Below, one piece after another: positions 23,881 through 35,525 of a DNA stretch of 64,000 bases. The notes under the pieces were generated by a model, which saw only the letters and a program-made list of their open reading frames with translations, was not told the origin of the DNA and did not search any database. Made by a program: the position numbers and the translations under genes. The stretch lies in contig OX422208.1 in assembly GCA_949130495.1 (NCBI GenBank), forward strand, positions 638,890,523-638,954,522, given 5' to 3'. Origin of the DNA: Sambucus nigra (lineage: Eukaryota > Streptophyta > Magnoliopsida > Dipsacales > Adoxaceae). Every line of letters starts with the position of its first letter. Within the stretch, counting starts at the first letter, position 1.

Positions 23881-25113
23881 ATAGAGCAGCTGTTAGGCCA
23901 GGGCTTTATTCGCAGGAGTACCTCACCTTGGGGCGCTCCGGTTTTGTTTGTGAAGAAGAGGGACGGTTCACTGAGATTGTGTGTGGACTACCGAGAGTTG
24001 AATAAGGTCACGATACGGAATAAGTATCCGTTGCCTCGAATCGATGACTTATTCGACCAGTTGAGGGGAGCTTTTTTCTTCTCGAAGATTGACTTGAGAT
24101 CGGGATACCATCAGTTGCGTATCAGGGAGGAGGATGTCTCGAAGACTGCGTTCTTATCAAGATATGGTTCTTACGAGTTTCGGGTTATGCCTTTCGGCTT
24201 GACCAACGCTCCAGCAGTGTTTATGGACTTGATGAACAAAGTGTTCAAGGATTTCCTAGATCAGTTTTTCATTGTCTTCATTGATGACATTCTGGTCTAC
24301 TCTCAGACAGAGGAGGAGCACGCCGAGCATTTGAGGCAGGTTTTGTAGACACTTCGTCAGAACGAGTTGTATGCAAAGTATGAGAAGTGCGGGTTTTGGC
24401 TGAAGGAAGTCCAGTTCTTGGGTCACATTATTTTCGACCAAGGGATATCTGTTGATCCGGGGAAGGTATCAGCGGTGAGGGAGTGGGGACAGCCTACGAC
24501 ACCAACGGAGATTCGTAGTTTCTTGGGTCTAGCAGGATACTACAGGAGGTTTATTCGAGGTTTCTCGGAGATAGCAGGTCCTTTGACACATCTAACTCGT
24601 AAGGGTGTGCCCTACATCTGGAGTGATGCCTGTCAGTTGGCATTCGATGAATTGAAGGACAAATTGACCTCAGCACCTGTGTTAGCATTGTCGAGACCGG
24701 GAGTTGAGTATTTGGTTTACACCGATGCGTCTTTTCAAGGACTGGGAGGTGTATTACAGCAGGAGGGACAGGCCATAGCTTATGCTTCCCGTAAGCTTAA
24801 GCCTCATGAGAAGAATTACCCCACGCATGATTTGGAGTTGGTAGCAGTGGTATTTGCCCTACGGATTTGGAGGCACTATCTTTTGGGGGAGAAGTTCCAA
24901 CTGTTCACGGACCACAAGTCCCTACACTACCTGTTCACGCAGAAGGAGTTGAATATGCGGCAGCGTAGGTGGCTTGAGTTTGTGAAGGACTACCAGTTCG
25001 ACATCCAGTACCACTCGGGAAAGGCTAACGTGGTAGCAGACGCGTTGAGCCGTAGGCCAGCAGATGAGGTGGCAGAGGTGTGGAAGGCAAAGTGGAAGGA
25101 ATTGGGACACTAG
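23881..25113 (+). pseudogene. RT and RNase H domains of Tekay pol
   Basis: RT boxes are complete: [60 protein letters not shown] and the catalytic FIDDILVYS near 24277-24303. RNase H follows with [15 protein letters not shown] near 24718, [29 protein letters not shown] and [10 protein letters not shown] near 25030. Stops at 24346 (TAG), in the RT-RNase H connection, and 25111 (TAG), after RNase H, are the only lesions seen; both fit CAG to TAG. Catalytic residues are intact, and the frame is the same as for protease and integrase. Confidence 0.95.
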
Positions 25114-26280
25114 GATGCAGTGGCCTGATCTTTCATGTCTGTGATGACCGTTACACCGCAGATTGTCACGAAGGTAGTACGGGCACAGGCTAATGACTCG
25201 TTCTGTCAGGAGCAGATAGTTCGATTACTAGCAGAGGGAGTCGAGTCCTATACCGTTAGCTCAGACGGGGGATTGGGCTTCAATGGGAGATTAGTAGTTC
25301 TGGGAGGGGAGGAATTGCGACACGAGGTGATTGCAGAGTCGCACGGCTCACGGTTCGCGGTACATCTCGGAGGGGACAAAATGTACCAAGACATGAGACG
25401 CCAGTATTGGTGGAGCGGTATGAAGAGAGATATCGCTGAGTTTGTTTCGAAATGCGCCACTTGTCAGCTTGTAAAAGTGGATCATTAGAGACCGGAAGGA
25501 TTGCTACAGCCATTGGAGGTCCCGGTGTGGATGTGGGAGAGCATATCCATGGACTTTATCACGGGGTTACCTACGTCGCAGAGGGGTCACGACTCCGTTT
25601 GGGTAATTGTGGATAGGTTGTCCAAGGTCGCTCACTTCTTACCCGTAAGGACTGACTACACCACTGGACAGTATGCACAGCTCTTCATTTAAGAGATTAT
25701 GAGACTTCACGGTGTGCCCCTAAATATCGTGTCTGACAGAGACAAGATATTTGTTTCGCAGTTTTGGAAGAGTTTCCAGGAGGCCATGGGCACGGAATTG
25801 CGGTTGAGTACGGCTTATCATCCACAGACCGATGGGCAGACAGAGTGCACCAATCAGATGTTGAAGGACATGCTACGCATGTGCATTATTGACCTCGGGG
25901 GTGGATGGGAGCAGTACCTTCCACTGGTGGAGTTTGCTTACAACAACTCCTATCAATTCACTATTGGCATGGCTCCGTTTGAGGCATTGTACGGTAGGCC
26001 TTGTCGTTCCCCAGCATGTAGGTTAGAAGTGGGGGACAACAAACTACTTGGGCCGGAAGTGATTCAGGATACTTCGGCAAGGATTGAGTTGATTCGGAGT
26101 CGCATTCGGGTAGCTCAAGACAGGCAGAAGAGTTATGCTGATGCGAAGAGATTTTTCAGAGAGTTCCAAGTGGGGGACCAGGTTTTGCTCAGGGTATCTC
26201 CTATGAAGGGGATTATACGTTTCAGGAAGAAGGGGAAGTTGGCACCGAGGTATGTGGGGCCGTTTCCTATTATTGAGTGA
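25114..26280 (+). pseudogene. Integrase zinc finger and catalytic core of Tekay pol
   Basis: The HHCC zinc finger is intact at about 25347-25477 (H...H, then KCATCQ). The core shows the catalytic triad in context: MDFITGLP near 25550, IVSDRDKIF near 25726 and [10 protein letters not shown] near 25830. The GPY/F-type module [17 protein letters not shown] ends near 26270. Stops at 25126 (TGA), 25486 (TAG), 25690 (TAA) and 26278 (TGA) break the frame. All but the one at 25690 are easily explained by one C-to-T change. Integrase inserts the cDNA into nuclear DNA. Confidence 0.95.
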
Positions 26281-26607
26281 ATCGGACCGGTTGCGTATAG
26301 ACTCGGGTTACCGGAGCATTTGCATCGGATTCATGATGTGTTTCATATTTCCTTGCTAAGGAAATACCTTAGAGATAATTTGGCTCATTCTCACATTACT
26401 GTGAAGGACATCGATCTCCAGCCTGATAGCTCCTACGAGGAGGGGCCGATTGCTATTTTGCACCGAAGCGAGAGGAAACTGCGGTCAAAGATAGTTCCGT
26501 TAGTGCGTGTTCAGTGGCGACATCACAATGTTGAGGGGTCTACATGGGAGCGCGAAGATGAGATGCGCGAACGTTATCCAGAGTTATTTTTAGCAGGTAC
26601 TTTCTAG
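26281..26607 (+). pseudogene. Integrase C-terminal chromodomain of Tekay pol
   Basis: After HDVFHISLLRKYL the text ISL...PIAILHRSERKLRSK, then VPLVRVQWRHHN and STWEREDEMRERYPELF, is the plant chromovirus chromodomain-like tail. It is thought to guide integration toward particular chromatin. The domain has no internal stop. The frame closes at TAG 26605-26607, close to where related elements end. The polypurine tract follows within 40 bp. Confidence 0.9.
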
Positions 26608-26637
26608 TTTTGAATTTCGGGACGAAATTCAGTTATT

Positions 26638-26647
26638 AGGGGGGAAG
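26638..26647 (+). promoter_or_regulatory. Polypurine tract of the Tekay element
   Basis: AGGGGGGAAG lies two bases before the 3' LTR. The identical run occurs before the LTR at 55410. Confidence 0.85.
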
Positions 26648-26649
26648 TA

Positions 26650-29631
26650 TGTAATACCCCGTACTTTTGGCTATATTTATTTTTGGGATTAATTAATTAA
26701 ATGCGTATTAATTGGAAATTAATCTGGGTTATAAATACTAACGAGATGCGAGTTGGTATTTGATTATGTGCATACATGTTTTGATATATGTATTTGGTAT
26801 TATAGAAGTTGTCGTGAGATTTATATACGGCATTTTATAAATTTTGTTGAGACGCGTGGGACCGCCGCGTCACGGTGAAATATTTTGATAATAAAAGTGA
26901 ATTTAAAATCTATAAACCGTATAGTCGTTTTGAGTGCGCCAACGCATCCGGAAGGGTCGAGATAGTCAGAAAACACTAGCCGGGGGTGTAGTTTGGGTCC
27001 CGGGGTATTTTTAGGCCATACCGGCAACTTAAAGGGTATTTTGGTAATTTTACATTTTGAGGAATTAAAAGTGACGAAAATTGGTTAATTAAATCTGATG
27101 TGGATTTAACCCACTAAGCCCATAACCAACCCATATTAACCTAGAAGGCTACGTAGGTTATCATTTAGGTTTTCTAAGTTCCCCAAATCAAACCCTAGCC
27201 ACCTTAAGCCACCATTGGAGAAGGAGCTTGGAGAGAGGAATTTCTGCAGAAAACTTCTTCAAACCTACACCAAAATCAGAAATCAAACCAAGGCAAGTGA
27301 CTTTATTCCATTTAAATTCAGAGAATGTCTTTTCCATGTTAGAAATTGAAGAATTTTGATTGTTCTTGAAAGATTGAATGAAAACCCATGTAGTTGGAGT
27401 TTAGAACTTGAAAATTTTGAAGAGAATTGCATGTAGAATGATAGGTAGATGATTTCTCTCATAATAACTGTGATTAGGAGAAATTAAAATGAATTAAATT
27501 ATGGGGTTTGATGATGATATAAAGTTAGGGTTCATGTTCTTGAGATATTGGGAAAAAGTGTAGAAATTTGTAAATTTAATTGATGTTAAGATGGATTGAT
27601 ACCTTAAAAACATGTTAGGATGTGACTATATATGTTTAGTATTGATTATAGACCTTTAAACAATTGTTGGGACTTAGTTTAGAAGATTTGAGGTGTTAAA
27701 ATGGATGAAAAACGAATTGGGGAAAAATCTGGGCCGAAACTGGTCAGTCATTAGAAGCAGTCCCCAGGTCGTTCGAACGAACTCGTTCGAACGAGCTTCT
27801 AACGAGTTGACCAATCGTTGCTAACGAGTAGTGATTTCGTTCGATATCTCGTTCGAACGAGATATCGTTAGAAGGGACAGTTCGTTCGAACGAACTGGAT
27901 CTCGTTCGAACAGCCTCGTTCGAACGAGACTTCTAACGAGCTGACAGTCCTAACTCGTTCGAACAGTCTCGTTCGAACGAGACTTCTAACGAGCTGGCAG
28001 TTTGGGCCATTTTGGACTGTTTTGATTTTTTGGAGTTCCGTAAACTTATCCGAGGTTGTAGATATCATTCCGTAGATGTAGTAATGATAGAATTGGGACA
28101 TTTGGGTATTTATGATAAGGAATTTATATACGAGAGTTGTATTACATGGACGGTTTGGGTTGAGACGTGAGTGTCTACTACGACGTGAGAAATTATGGCG
28201 CGTATGATTACAAACCGGAATAGTACAAATTGTGATAATTATAGTTAGTACGAGAGTGAAATATGTACTACGATTAAAATACGGTATTACTAAGATGTGT
28301 GTTTACTTAGTATTGGTATATGAATTGTGTGTATGACATACCTACCATACTTTCTATCACGGGAGGTTGCGTTCGCTTAGGACCCTCTAATCCTTGTGTG
28401 CCTACGGGGGGGATATAGACTGGTACCTCGATGAACATAGGTCAGAGAAAGACTTATTGGGATGTTAATAAGTCCGCTGATCGTGGGAGCGTAGGTATGT
28501 ACGTGACCCATGTGATGTGACTGTGTTCGCCTCCGCTATTTGTGATTTGTGTTATCTGAACTATTCCTGAGAGATTCGGAATATGTGATCCTTATGTACG
28601 TGATGTACCGGGATGGATAGCAGAGTATGTGTGCACCACAGCTTAGTTCTCGGGGTGATTATATTGTATATTTGTGATGTGAATAATATACTCTTAATTA
28701 ATGGGAACCTTCATGTTAATGTTGTGAATATAATTACAGTATTGTCTCGAGAAATATAACGAGTTAACTGATAGTGTTATATATTGCATATTGAGCATCT
28801 GAGTTTACATTAAACCCTACTTAATTACGAACGTTATTATGTTAATAGAACCGAGTAATAAGGGTAGGACCTATGGCAGTCTAGCTAGATACGTGGGTAC
28901 TTAGCTAGTGGTTTGCGTCGTTATAGATGGGTACTTAAGTTAGGAGTGCACAGTTAGACGAGAGGTGAGAATATCATGTGAGTGCACGTCATAACATGTA
29001 CTTTGCATTTAATGTTTTAAATGTTTTTAAAGCACTTGCAGGTTTTTAAAATATAACTCCACATTCGGGCTCTGACCCGTTTGCTTTTCAAATCTTTTTC
29101 TTGTAAAACCATTTTTAGGTGCCCAGCCACAAGGACACCAAGCATAGGATACTCATTCAGGTGACGAGCTGTAGCTATTTGTGGAAGCTACAGGGATTTG
29201 CTTGTAGACGCTTCTATCTTTTGGATTCCAGAGTCACTATCTATCAGTTGTAGGGCATGTTGCTCATTTCTATTTAGACATCTTTTACATTTCAGTTCTC
29301 AGACTTTAGCATGTATTATTTCAGTATTCGGTTATTCATTTCAGTTATGGGATTGTAGTGAGGAGTTTTCCTTCAGACTTTATTTACTCTATTGTGATGG
29401 TTATTCGTTTTACTTCAGTATGGTGAATGGTGTTATTTATTTCTTCATTACACTTGTTGCATGTTAATCAGACTTAAATTAAAATTTGGCAACTTACTTT
29501 TTAAATACTAGGTGGTTAGTAATCTTTAAAAAGGTTTTCGACAGTGATGCTATTAACTGAGCCAACTTGGCATTTTGAATTAATTTAATAAAGGAGTAGC
29601 TACCCTGTATTTAATTAGTCGGGGTGTCACA
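26650..29631 (+). mobile_element. 3' LTR of the Tekay element
   Basis: 2982 bp, same ends as the 5' LTR. It carries the palindrome cluster at 27768-28000 with one more 15-bp unit than the 5' copy. Confidence 0.95.
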
Positions 29632-29636
29632 TTAAA
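29632..29636. repeat. Target-site duplication TTAAA (right)
   Basis: Identical to 18820-18824. Confidence 0.9.
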
Positions 29637-29696
29637 GTGTGTATAAATTAGTATAATTCAAAAGTACTTTCAATACGGAAAAAACACAGAAACATG

Positions 29697-30590
29697 CAAG
29701 GGTGGATGGAGATAGGGCCCAAGGAGGTCGGCGGCCCTAGTTCAATTTTTAAAAAAATATAGGGTTTTTTAGTATAACTTCAAGGTATACCTCTAATTAT
29801 TTACAAAACTTCAAGATATATTTTTTTTATGTGGAGAAATTTTATGTATGTGTAGTTTGATCTGATTTTTTTGTATTTGTATGTGTAGTCTCAAATTTTT
29901 GTAATTTTTTTTTTAGTCTGAATTTTTTTCCTGCCCTTAGTAGCAATCAACCTAATTTTTTCGAATCTGTAATTTTTTTTATATGCCTTTAATATGTAAG
30001 TTTTTGTGTTTCTATATGCCCTTAATGTGTAATCTGTAGTTTTTTTAAAAATATGTGGTTTAATATGTAGTAATATATGTAGTCTGAAATATATGGGTTT
30101 TTTTAAATAGAAAGTCATGGACATGGAGAAATTTTCAACGTAAAAGAGAAGAAAACCGTATCCAAAGCTGAGGTTCAATTAAGTTAGAAAGTACTTTCCA
30201 AAGCTGAGGTTAGAAAATTTTCTAACGCAAGGGGAGAAATTTTCTAATGTAAATAGAAAGTCATGGACAAACCGTATCCAAAGCTGAGGTTCAATTATCT
30301 CACCTTGCGGAGTTAGATAATCTTCTCCATCAAGAAGTTAAACCCCAAATTGTGGCACAAATCGCACAATCCCAACACTCACCTAATATTGGGGTTAATT
30401 TGGATGAACTATAATTTGTATAAAACTCGAAATAAAGTTATAACTTGTAGTTGTTTGGGCATTATAAATCTATAATTTATAGAAAACCTGAAATAACCCA
30501 AAAAAATGCCTCAAGGGCTCCCGCCCCCGAACCCCCAGCACCACTAGAAACTTTTGCCCCGACTGAACAAAAATCCAGGATCCGCCACTG
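29697..30590. mobile_element. Probable non-autonomous hAT element
   Basis: The right end, read inward, is CAGTGGCGGATCCTGG. The left end reads CAAGGGTGGATGGAG, matching at 9 of 15 positions. The flanks carry an imperfect 8-bp duplication, GAAACATG (29689-29696) and GAAACTTG (30591-30598), 7 of 8 identical; 8 bp is the hAT target-site length. No transposase is inside. A 27-bp segment beginning 'accgtatccaaagctgagg' occurs twice (about 30156 and 30270). Confidence 0.5.
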
Positions 30591-30598
30591 GAAACTTG

Positions 30599-31296
30599 TC
30601 TTACGCATCCCGATACTAATTTATAGTTGGATGGAATTTTAAAAATTATAAAAATTTATACCCATTAAAAATTATAAGTGAGTGCCAAATACACCAACTT
30701 ATATAATTATCTAATGTTGACTGTACCTAAACTGAACAGTATAAAATGGGATCAACCCCTTTGTTTTCAAAACACACGATTTTCTGCTCTCTCTCTATAA
30801 ATAAAAAAAACTCTGGACAAATCCTCTCTCTCCCTAAACCCACCACCGGCCCTCGTTTTCCCACGCCGACTAGCCTTCCCCTTGGTACGTCGTCGATCCC
30901 CTTCTCCTTTTTCTTCATATATTTCATTTTTTATTTTTATTGTTTCTACCATGGATTTAAATCGTTGAACTTTTATATATATGCATAAATGGTTGTGTGC
31001 GTGCATATGTTTGTATGGGAGATTTGAAGCTCTTACCACTACCTATTTCCATTGAAGTGGCCAGCAGCTATAAAACCCAATCTGGGTTAGATATTGAGTT
31101 ATGCTTTGTATATATATATATATGAATGTGTATGTATATGAATGTCAGTGTGTGTGTATACGGTTTAAACTCCCTGACCACCACCCATTTCCATGGTGGT
31201 GGCTCGTGGCCAAGAAAATGCATTTCTGGGTGGGTTTCATTCAACATCTGTTACATTTCATTTTTTATATATAAATCTATATACATACATACATAT
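30599..31296 (+). other. Possible host-gene promoter and 5' leader, interrupted by Tat element
   Basis: A 'ctataaataa' TATA-like box lies at 30795, followed by CT-rich sequence (ctctctctcc) resembling a plant 5' untranslated region. No reading frame could be linked to it. The Tat element inserts at 31296 and this sequence resumes at 47302. Confidence 0.25.
31292..31296. repeat. Target-site duplication CATAT (left)
   Basis: Matches 47297-47301. Confidence 0.85.
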
Positions 31297-31398
31297 TGTT
31301 GATACCAAATTTAGTCTGCTGACGTGGACTAATCACTTAAAGACACGTGTCAACCTACGTGGCAAATACAAATACTTTAGACGAAAAACATACTGTCA

Positions 31399-31487
31399 CC
31401 GAGAAACTCAGGCGTCTCCGACAACTTAAGCGTACCGAGCAACTTAAGTGTATCGAGCAACTAAAGCGGTCCGAGCTACTTAGCGTG
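31399..31487 (+). repeat. 18-bp tandem units in the LTR
   Basis: Five imperfect copies of a unit like 'ccgagcaacttaagcgta' lie about 115-200 bp upstream of the TATA-like box. The same array is in the 3' LTR at about 46887-46975. The placement is that of a promoter enhancer. Confidence 0.7.
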
Positions 31488-31600
31488 CAGAGCATTAGAA
31501 TGAAAAGACAGCTACACATTAAATGCACATTATTATCGTACAAATGTATATGTCTACTAGACAACAGTGCATTATATTTTCATATGTACAGCCTCAAGGG

Positions 31601-31608
31601 TATAAATA
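31601..31608 (+). promoter_or_regulatory. TATA-like box of the 5' LTR
   Basis: TATAAATA in the 5' LTR. The 3' LTR has AAATAAATA at the matching place, so only the 5' copy retains the box. Confidence 0.5.
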
Positions 31609-31812
31609 CATTGTAACTTCTTCATAAGAAGGGGACTTAGGATCTCTTGGTAAACCTATTATCGAGATTCCAAATAAACAGTTAGCAATACAAACATAGT
31701 GGACGTAGGTCATTTTCATTAGGCTGAACCACTTTAAAAATCCTTTGTCTTATTAATTTATTTATCTGTGATTGATTAATTAGAGATAATCTAGTTTTTT
31801 ACGTCAACAGAT

Positions 31813-31830
31813 TGGCGCCGTCTATGGGAA
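31813..31830 (+). promoter_or_regulatory. Primer-binding site of the Tat element
   Basis: TGGCGCCGTCTATGGGAA lies three bases after the LTR, a PBS form familiar from plant Tat elements. Confidence 0.8.
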
Positions 31831-31872
31831 ACGACTGTACTTAATGTTTTTCACCAAAATAATTCATCATCT

Positions 31873-33576
31873 ATGGCTGATAATCCGGAATCCAGTAATT
31901 GAAATACTGGGGTCCCTCCAAACCCTTCTACTCCACCAAATGTTCAAGATCTGGCAGGCATAATGGCTAATTTTGCCCAAGGCCAAATGGCCATGCAAGA
32001 AACCATGCGTTAACTTATACAAACTATTCAAGGTGGAGTGCCGGCCCAATCTGGACAACGAAGTGTTCAGAAAAATACCCATCTGCCATCCTCAAGAACA
32101 AGACGAATTCTAGTCCAGGAGGTTTCTCAATCTAGACGTACTGAGTCATATCATACTGAAAGATCTAGTGATCCTTCGTATCTCCTTTTGATCGATTGGG
32201 CCCTAGGAGGAATAGAAGTCTTCCTAAGATTGCGTCGAGGAACTCTCAACGACCATCCGACCTAAGGGAAGGCTCTACTTAATCACACCTAATGGCTCGT
32301 AATGAAAGGTCCCAAGAGGAAAACTCAACACGATCCGTTGCTCGAACCAATAGGCCCGAGAAGGGAAACGAAGCATGGAAAGGCTCTATTCAAAGGTTGG
32401 AGGACAGATTAGGGGAAATGGCTAAGGCCAAGAATCCTCTACAAAGAACTTTTGTCCAAGGAACACCATTCGTACAGGCAATTGTGGATTTTCACACACC
32501 ATCAAAGTTCAAAGCTCCTATGGTGATGCCTAAATACAATGGAAAAACTGACCATGTCCTTCATATAGAACAATACCAAGCTGCTTCTGATATCTATGCG
32601 ATCCCAGATGAGATGAGATGTAGTGCGTTTTCAGGAACTCTCACCGGGTCAGCCCAGATATGGTACAACAACCTTCCTTAGGGGAAGATTGCGACTTTCT
32701 TTCAACTGGCATAGCTCTTTATAGGGAATTTCTATTTCGGAGCGAAACCTGTCAAACGAGTAGCACACTTACTGAGTGTTAGACAGAAGCCAGAAGAAAG
32801 TACTGGGACTACATTACTCGTTTAAATAACGAGAAGCTTGAGGTAATTGATTACGAGGAGAAAATAGCAATTACTGCTCTGATGAGTGGGTTGTTGCCAG
32901 ATAAGTTATACTACACTTTGGCCAAAGATCTTCCTAGGACCATGGAATAATTGATGGCAAAGGCAGCCAAAATCATGAACACTGAGGAAGCCATGGCGGT
33001 GAAGAAGAGTACATACACTAAGGAGACCAAGGTTGAGGCTGGTAAAACCGAGAAGAATGATCAGAAGAATAATGGTGGCAACAGGAAGTAGAAAGGTAAG
33101 CAAGCGCTAGAGCAGATGAGGAAGTATGGAAATTATGCTCCCTTAAAAGTGGACATAAATCATATTCTGGAGGAGATCAAGAAAAGCAAAGAGCTAGCCT
33201 GGACATGAAAAATGAAAGAAGATCCTGACAAAAGGGACAAGTCCAAATATTGCGAATTCCACAAAGACCATGGTCACGTGACCAAACGTTGCATAGCTCT
33301 CTAGAATGAAATTGAAGCACTCATCAAGCGAGGAAAATTGGCTAAGTATGTTGATCACCAAAATGGTTGAAAGACCAGCGATCGAGGAAGGCAAAGATTT
33401 AAATCTCTTCGTCGAGCAAAAGAAGATATGAAGAGAGACCACGAAGATGATCCAGAAGATGACCCCGATATCCCCAAAAGACCGAGACAGCCAGAGCGTG
33501 AGGTATTTTCAATCCATTTTGGGTCATTTGAATGTAATGTTATTACAGGTGGAGATCTGACTGCGGAGAGAAAATC
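31873..33576 (+). pseudogene. gag of the Tat element
   Basis: The ATG at 31873 opens MADNPESSN. Capsid text is readable in the later frame: TPSKFKAPMVMPKYNGKTD, FSGTLTGSAQIWYNNLP near 32630-32680, ALMSGLLPDKLYYTLAKDLP near 32880, and a CCHC-like knuckle [15 protein letters not shown] near 33250-33290. The sequence changes frame at least twice. It has stops such as TAA at 32948, TAG at 33091, TGA at 33207 and TAG at 33303, all at positions where CAA, CAG or CGA is plausible. The frame continues into protease after the CACTA insertion at 33580. Confidence 0.85.
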
Positions 33577-33579
33577 TTA
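33577..33579. repeat. Target-site duplication TTA (left, CACTA)
   Basis: Matches 37747-37749. Confidence 0.85.
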
Positions 33580-33611
33580 CACTACACCAAAATGGCCAAA
33601 ATGTCACCTTT

Positions 33612-33822
33612 CAGTCGGCCACCCTTGTCACGGTCATTGACCGTGACACAAATCTCGTATTTTGTGTCACGATCATTGACCTTGACACGACCGTGAAAAA
33701 GTGTTGTCACGGTCATTGACCGTGATAATTCCATGACAAATGTTCTTGTCACGGTCAATGACCGTGACAATTCTTTAAATATTTGTCACGGTCAATGACC
33801 TTGACACGACCGTGACAACTTC
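33612..33822. repeat. Left subterminal palindromic repeats of the CACTA element
   Basis: Five or more copies of a motif like 'gtcacggtcattgaccgtga' occur, some truncated to 'acacgaccgtga'. Each is nearly its own reverse complement. In CACTA elements subterminal repeats bind the TNP1/TNPA-type protein. Confidence 0.85.
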
Positions 33823-33949
33823 TTCAGCAAAAACCCTTTTCCCTTCTTTTTTTCCCCCGTCGTTCCCTCCTTTTTACAACTCTTTCTCTCTCTACGCTGC
33901 TCTCTCTCTCTCTCTATAGTTTCAGGTTAATTTCTCCCTCTCTCTCTTC

Positions 33950-34032
33950 CATTTATATATATATATATATATATGTTTGTGTGTATATATATATGTGTGT
34001 GTATATATATATATATATATGTGTGTATGTGT

Positions 34033-34078
<46 letters not shown>

Positions 34079-34080
34079 TG
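33950..34080. repeat. AT/GT compound microsatellite inside the CACTA element
   Basis: Alternating AT and GT tracts pass into about 25 perfect GT units. Confidence 0.95.
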
Positions 34081-34811
34081 GGTGGAAAATAGGGGTTGTT
34101 ATATTAGAGGCAAAACATTGATGATTATGTATATAAAATTAGCCTTGTATGGGTATAAGCTAATTTAGATTAATATTGATGATTATGTATATAAAGATTA
34201 ACTCATTTTCATTCGAATTAGACAATTCACATGTTAATATGTTTTTGCTTAACCTATACTTTTGTCTTAGGTTAGATATCGTTCATGAACTTTAGAATAT
34301 TCCACATTGAAGATATTTGTACTTGTATATTTGTGTCTAATTTTAATTTCAAATGGAAGATTACGATATTTTGACTATGGTTAAAGATAAAAAATAATTC
34401 GTTGTGATTTTATTTCTAAGTGATTCTAGAATTTTTATTCTTGGAGTTAAAGAAATCAATGCATTCTTTCTGTTGAAAGATATTTATTTTTTAATAATGC
34501 AGGTTATTTTGAACTTTCCTTCACCATTAAAAGATTAAATTGGTAGCATTTTTCTCCTACCAATTTTTTTCATCGTGGATGTCGCCAAATTCTTAGTAGA
34601 TGAGTATTTAACAAACAAAAGCGAAAGAACCATTATTGTTCACTAAATGTTGGCAAAAGTCTTACTGAAAACGTAAACATTTGTATTATATATAAATTGG
34701 TTCTCTCATGTATCAAAACGTTTGACTCTATCAAGATAAATAGACCTGGTTCATTATGAGTGAGACACAATCTATAGTTTAGGTCAGATGAACCTTAAGG
34801 ACTAAAGATTT

Positions 34812-35525
34812 CATGCTTTACATCTATTCCGTGCATATATAATATATATATAATAATAATTCCATGCTTTACATCTATTCCACGTTAGATGTTTTCAACT
34901 AATTTAGACATGTTTATGTGTGTATGTATGTGTATATATGTGTGTGGTGGTGTGTGGTGGGGGAGGGGGCAGGGGGTGTAGTGGGGGGAGGGAGTAGGGT
35001 GGTGGGGGGTTGTACGTGTACATGTACGTGTGCGTGTGCGTGTGTGTGGTGAGGGTGGGGTGAGGGGGGAGGGGCAGGGGTGGTGGGAGTGTACGTGTAC
35101 GTGTACGTGTGCGTGTGTGTGGTGGTGGGGGGGGGGGAGGGGGAGGGAGGCAGGGATGGGGGGTAGGGGTCTGTGTCTATGTGTACTAATAATTCCATGC
35201 TTTACATTTATTCCATGCATATATAATATATATAATAATAATTCCATGCTTTACATCTATTCCACGTTAGATGTTTTCAACTAATTTAGACATATTTATG
35301 TGTGTATGTGTGTATGTGTGTGTACGTGTATGTGGCGGGTATACGTGTGCGTGTACGTGTGCGTGTGTGTGGTGGGGATGGGGGGAAGGGGTGGGGGCAG
35401 GGGTGGTGGGGGTGTACATGTACGTGTACGTGTGTGTGTGTGTGGTGGGGGTGGGGATGCGTGTGTGTGGTGGGGGTGGGGTACGTGTGCGTGTGTGTGG
35501 TGTGTCTATGTGTACTAATAATATT
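34812..35525. repeat. Two-copy direct duplication, about 384 bp, with GT/GGGG-rich content
   Basis: The block starting 'catgctttacatctattcc' at 34812 recurs at 35196. It includes a shared run 'acgttagatgttttcaacta' and a downstream segment of 'gtgtacgtgt' and 'ggtgggg' repeats on the plus strand. The second unit is shorter and diverged in the G-rich half. It lies just upstream of the TNP1-like gene. Confidence 0.8.

Larger units (their letters stand above)
18825..29631 (+). mobile_element. Full-length Tekay/Del-type chromovirus (Ty3/Gypsy)
   Basis: Two long LTRs (2967 and 2982 bp) flank a PBS, gag-pol and a polypurine tract. Both LTRs start TGTAATACCCCG and end GGGGTGTCACA. A 5-bp target-site duplication, TTAAA, lies at 18820-18824 and 29632-29636. 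Long LTRs, a single gag-pol frame and a chromodomain-like integrase tail point to the Tekay/Del lineage. Over the parts compared by eye the LTRs differ by roughly 1.5-2 percent plus small indels, so the insertion is fairly young. The coding region has one 1-base frameshift and ten premature stops, so it is not autonomous. Confidence 0.95.
31297..31809 (+). mobile_element. 5' LTR of the Tat element
   Basis: Ends TGTTGA/TCAACA form the inverted terminal hexamer. It holds five 18-bp tandem units (31399-31487) and a TATA box at 31601. Confidence 0.95.
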
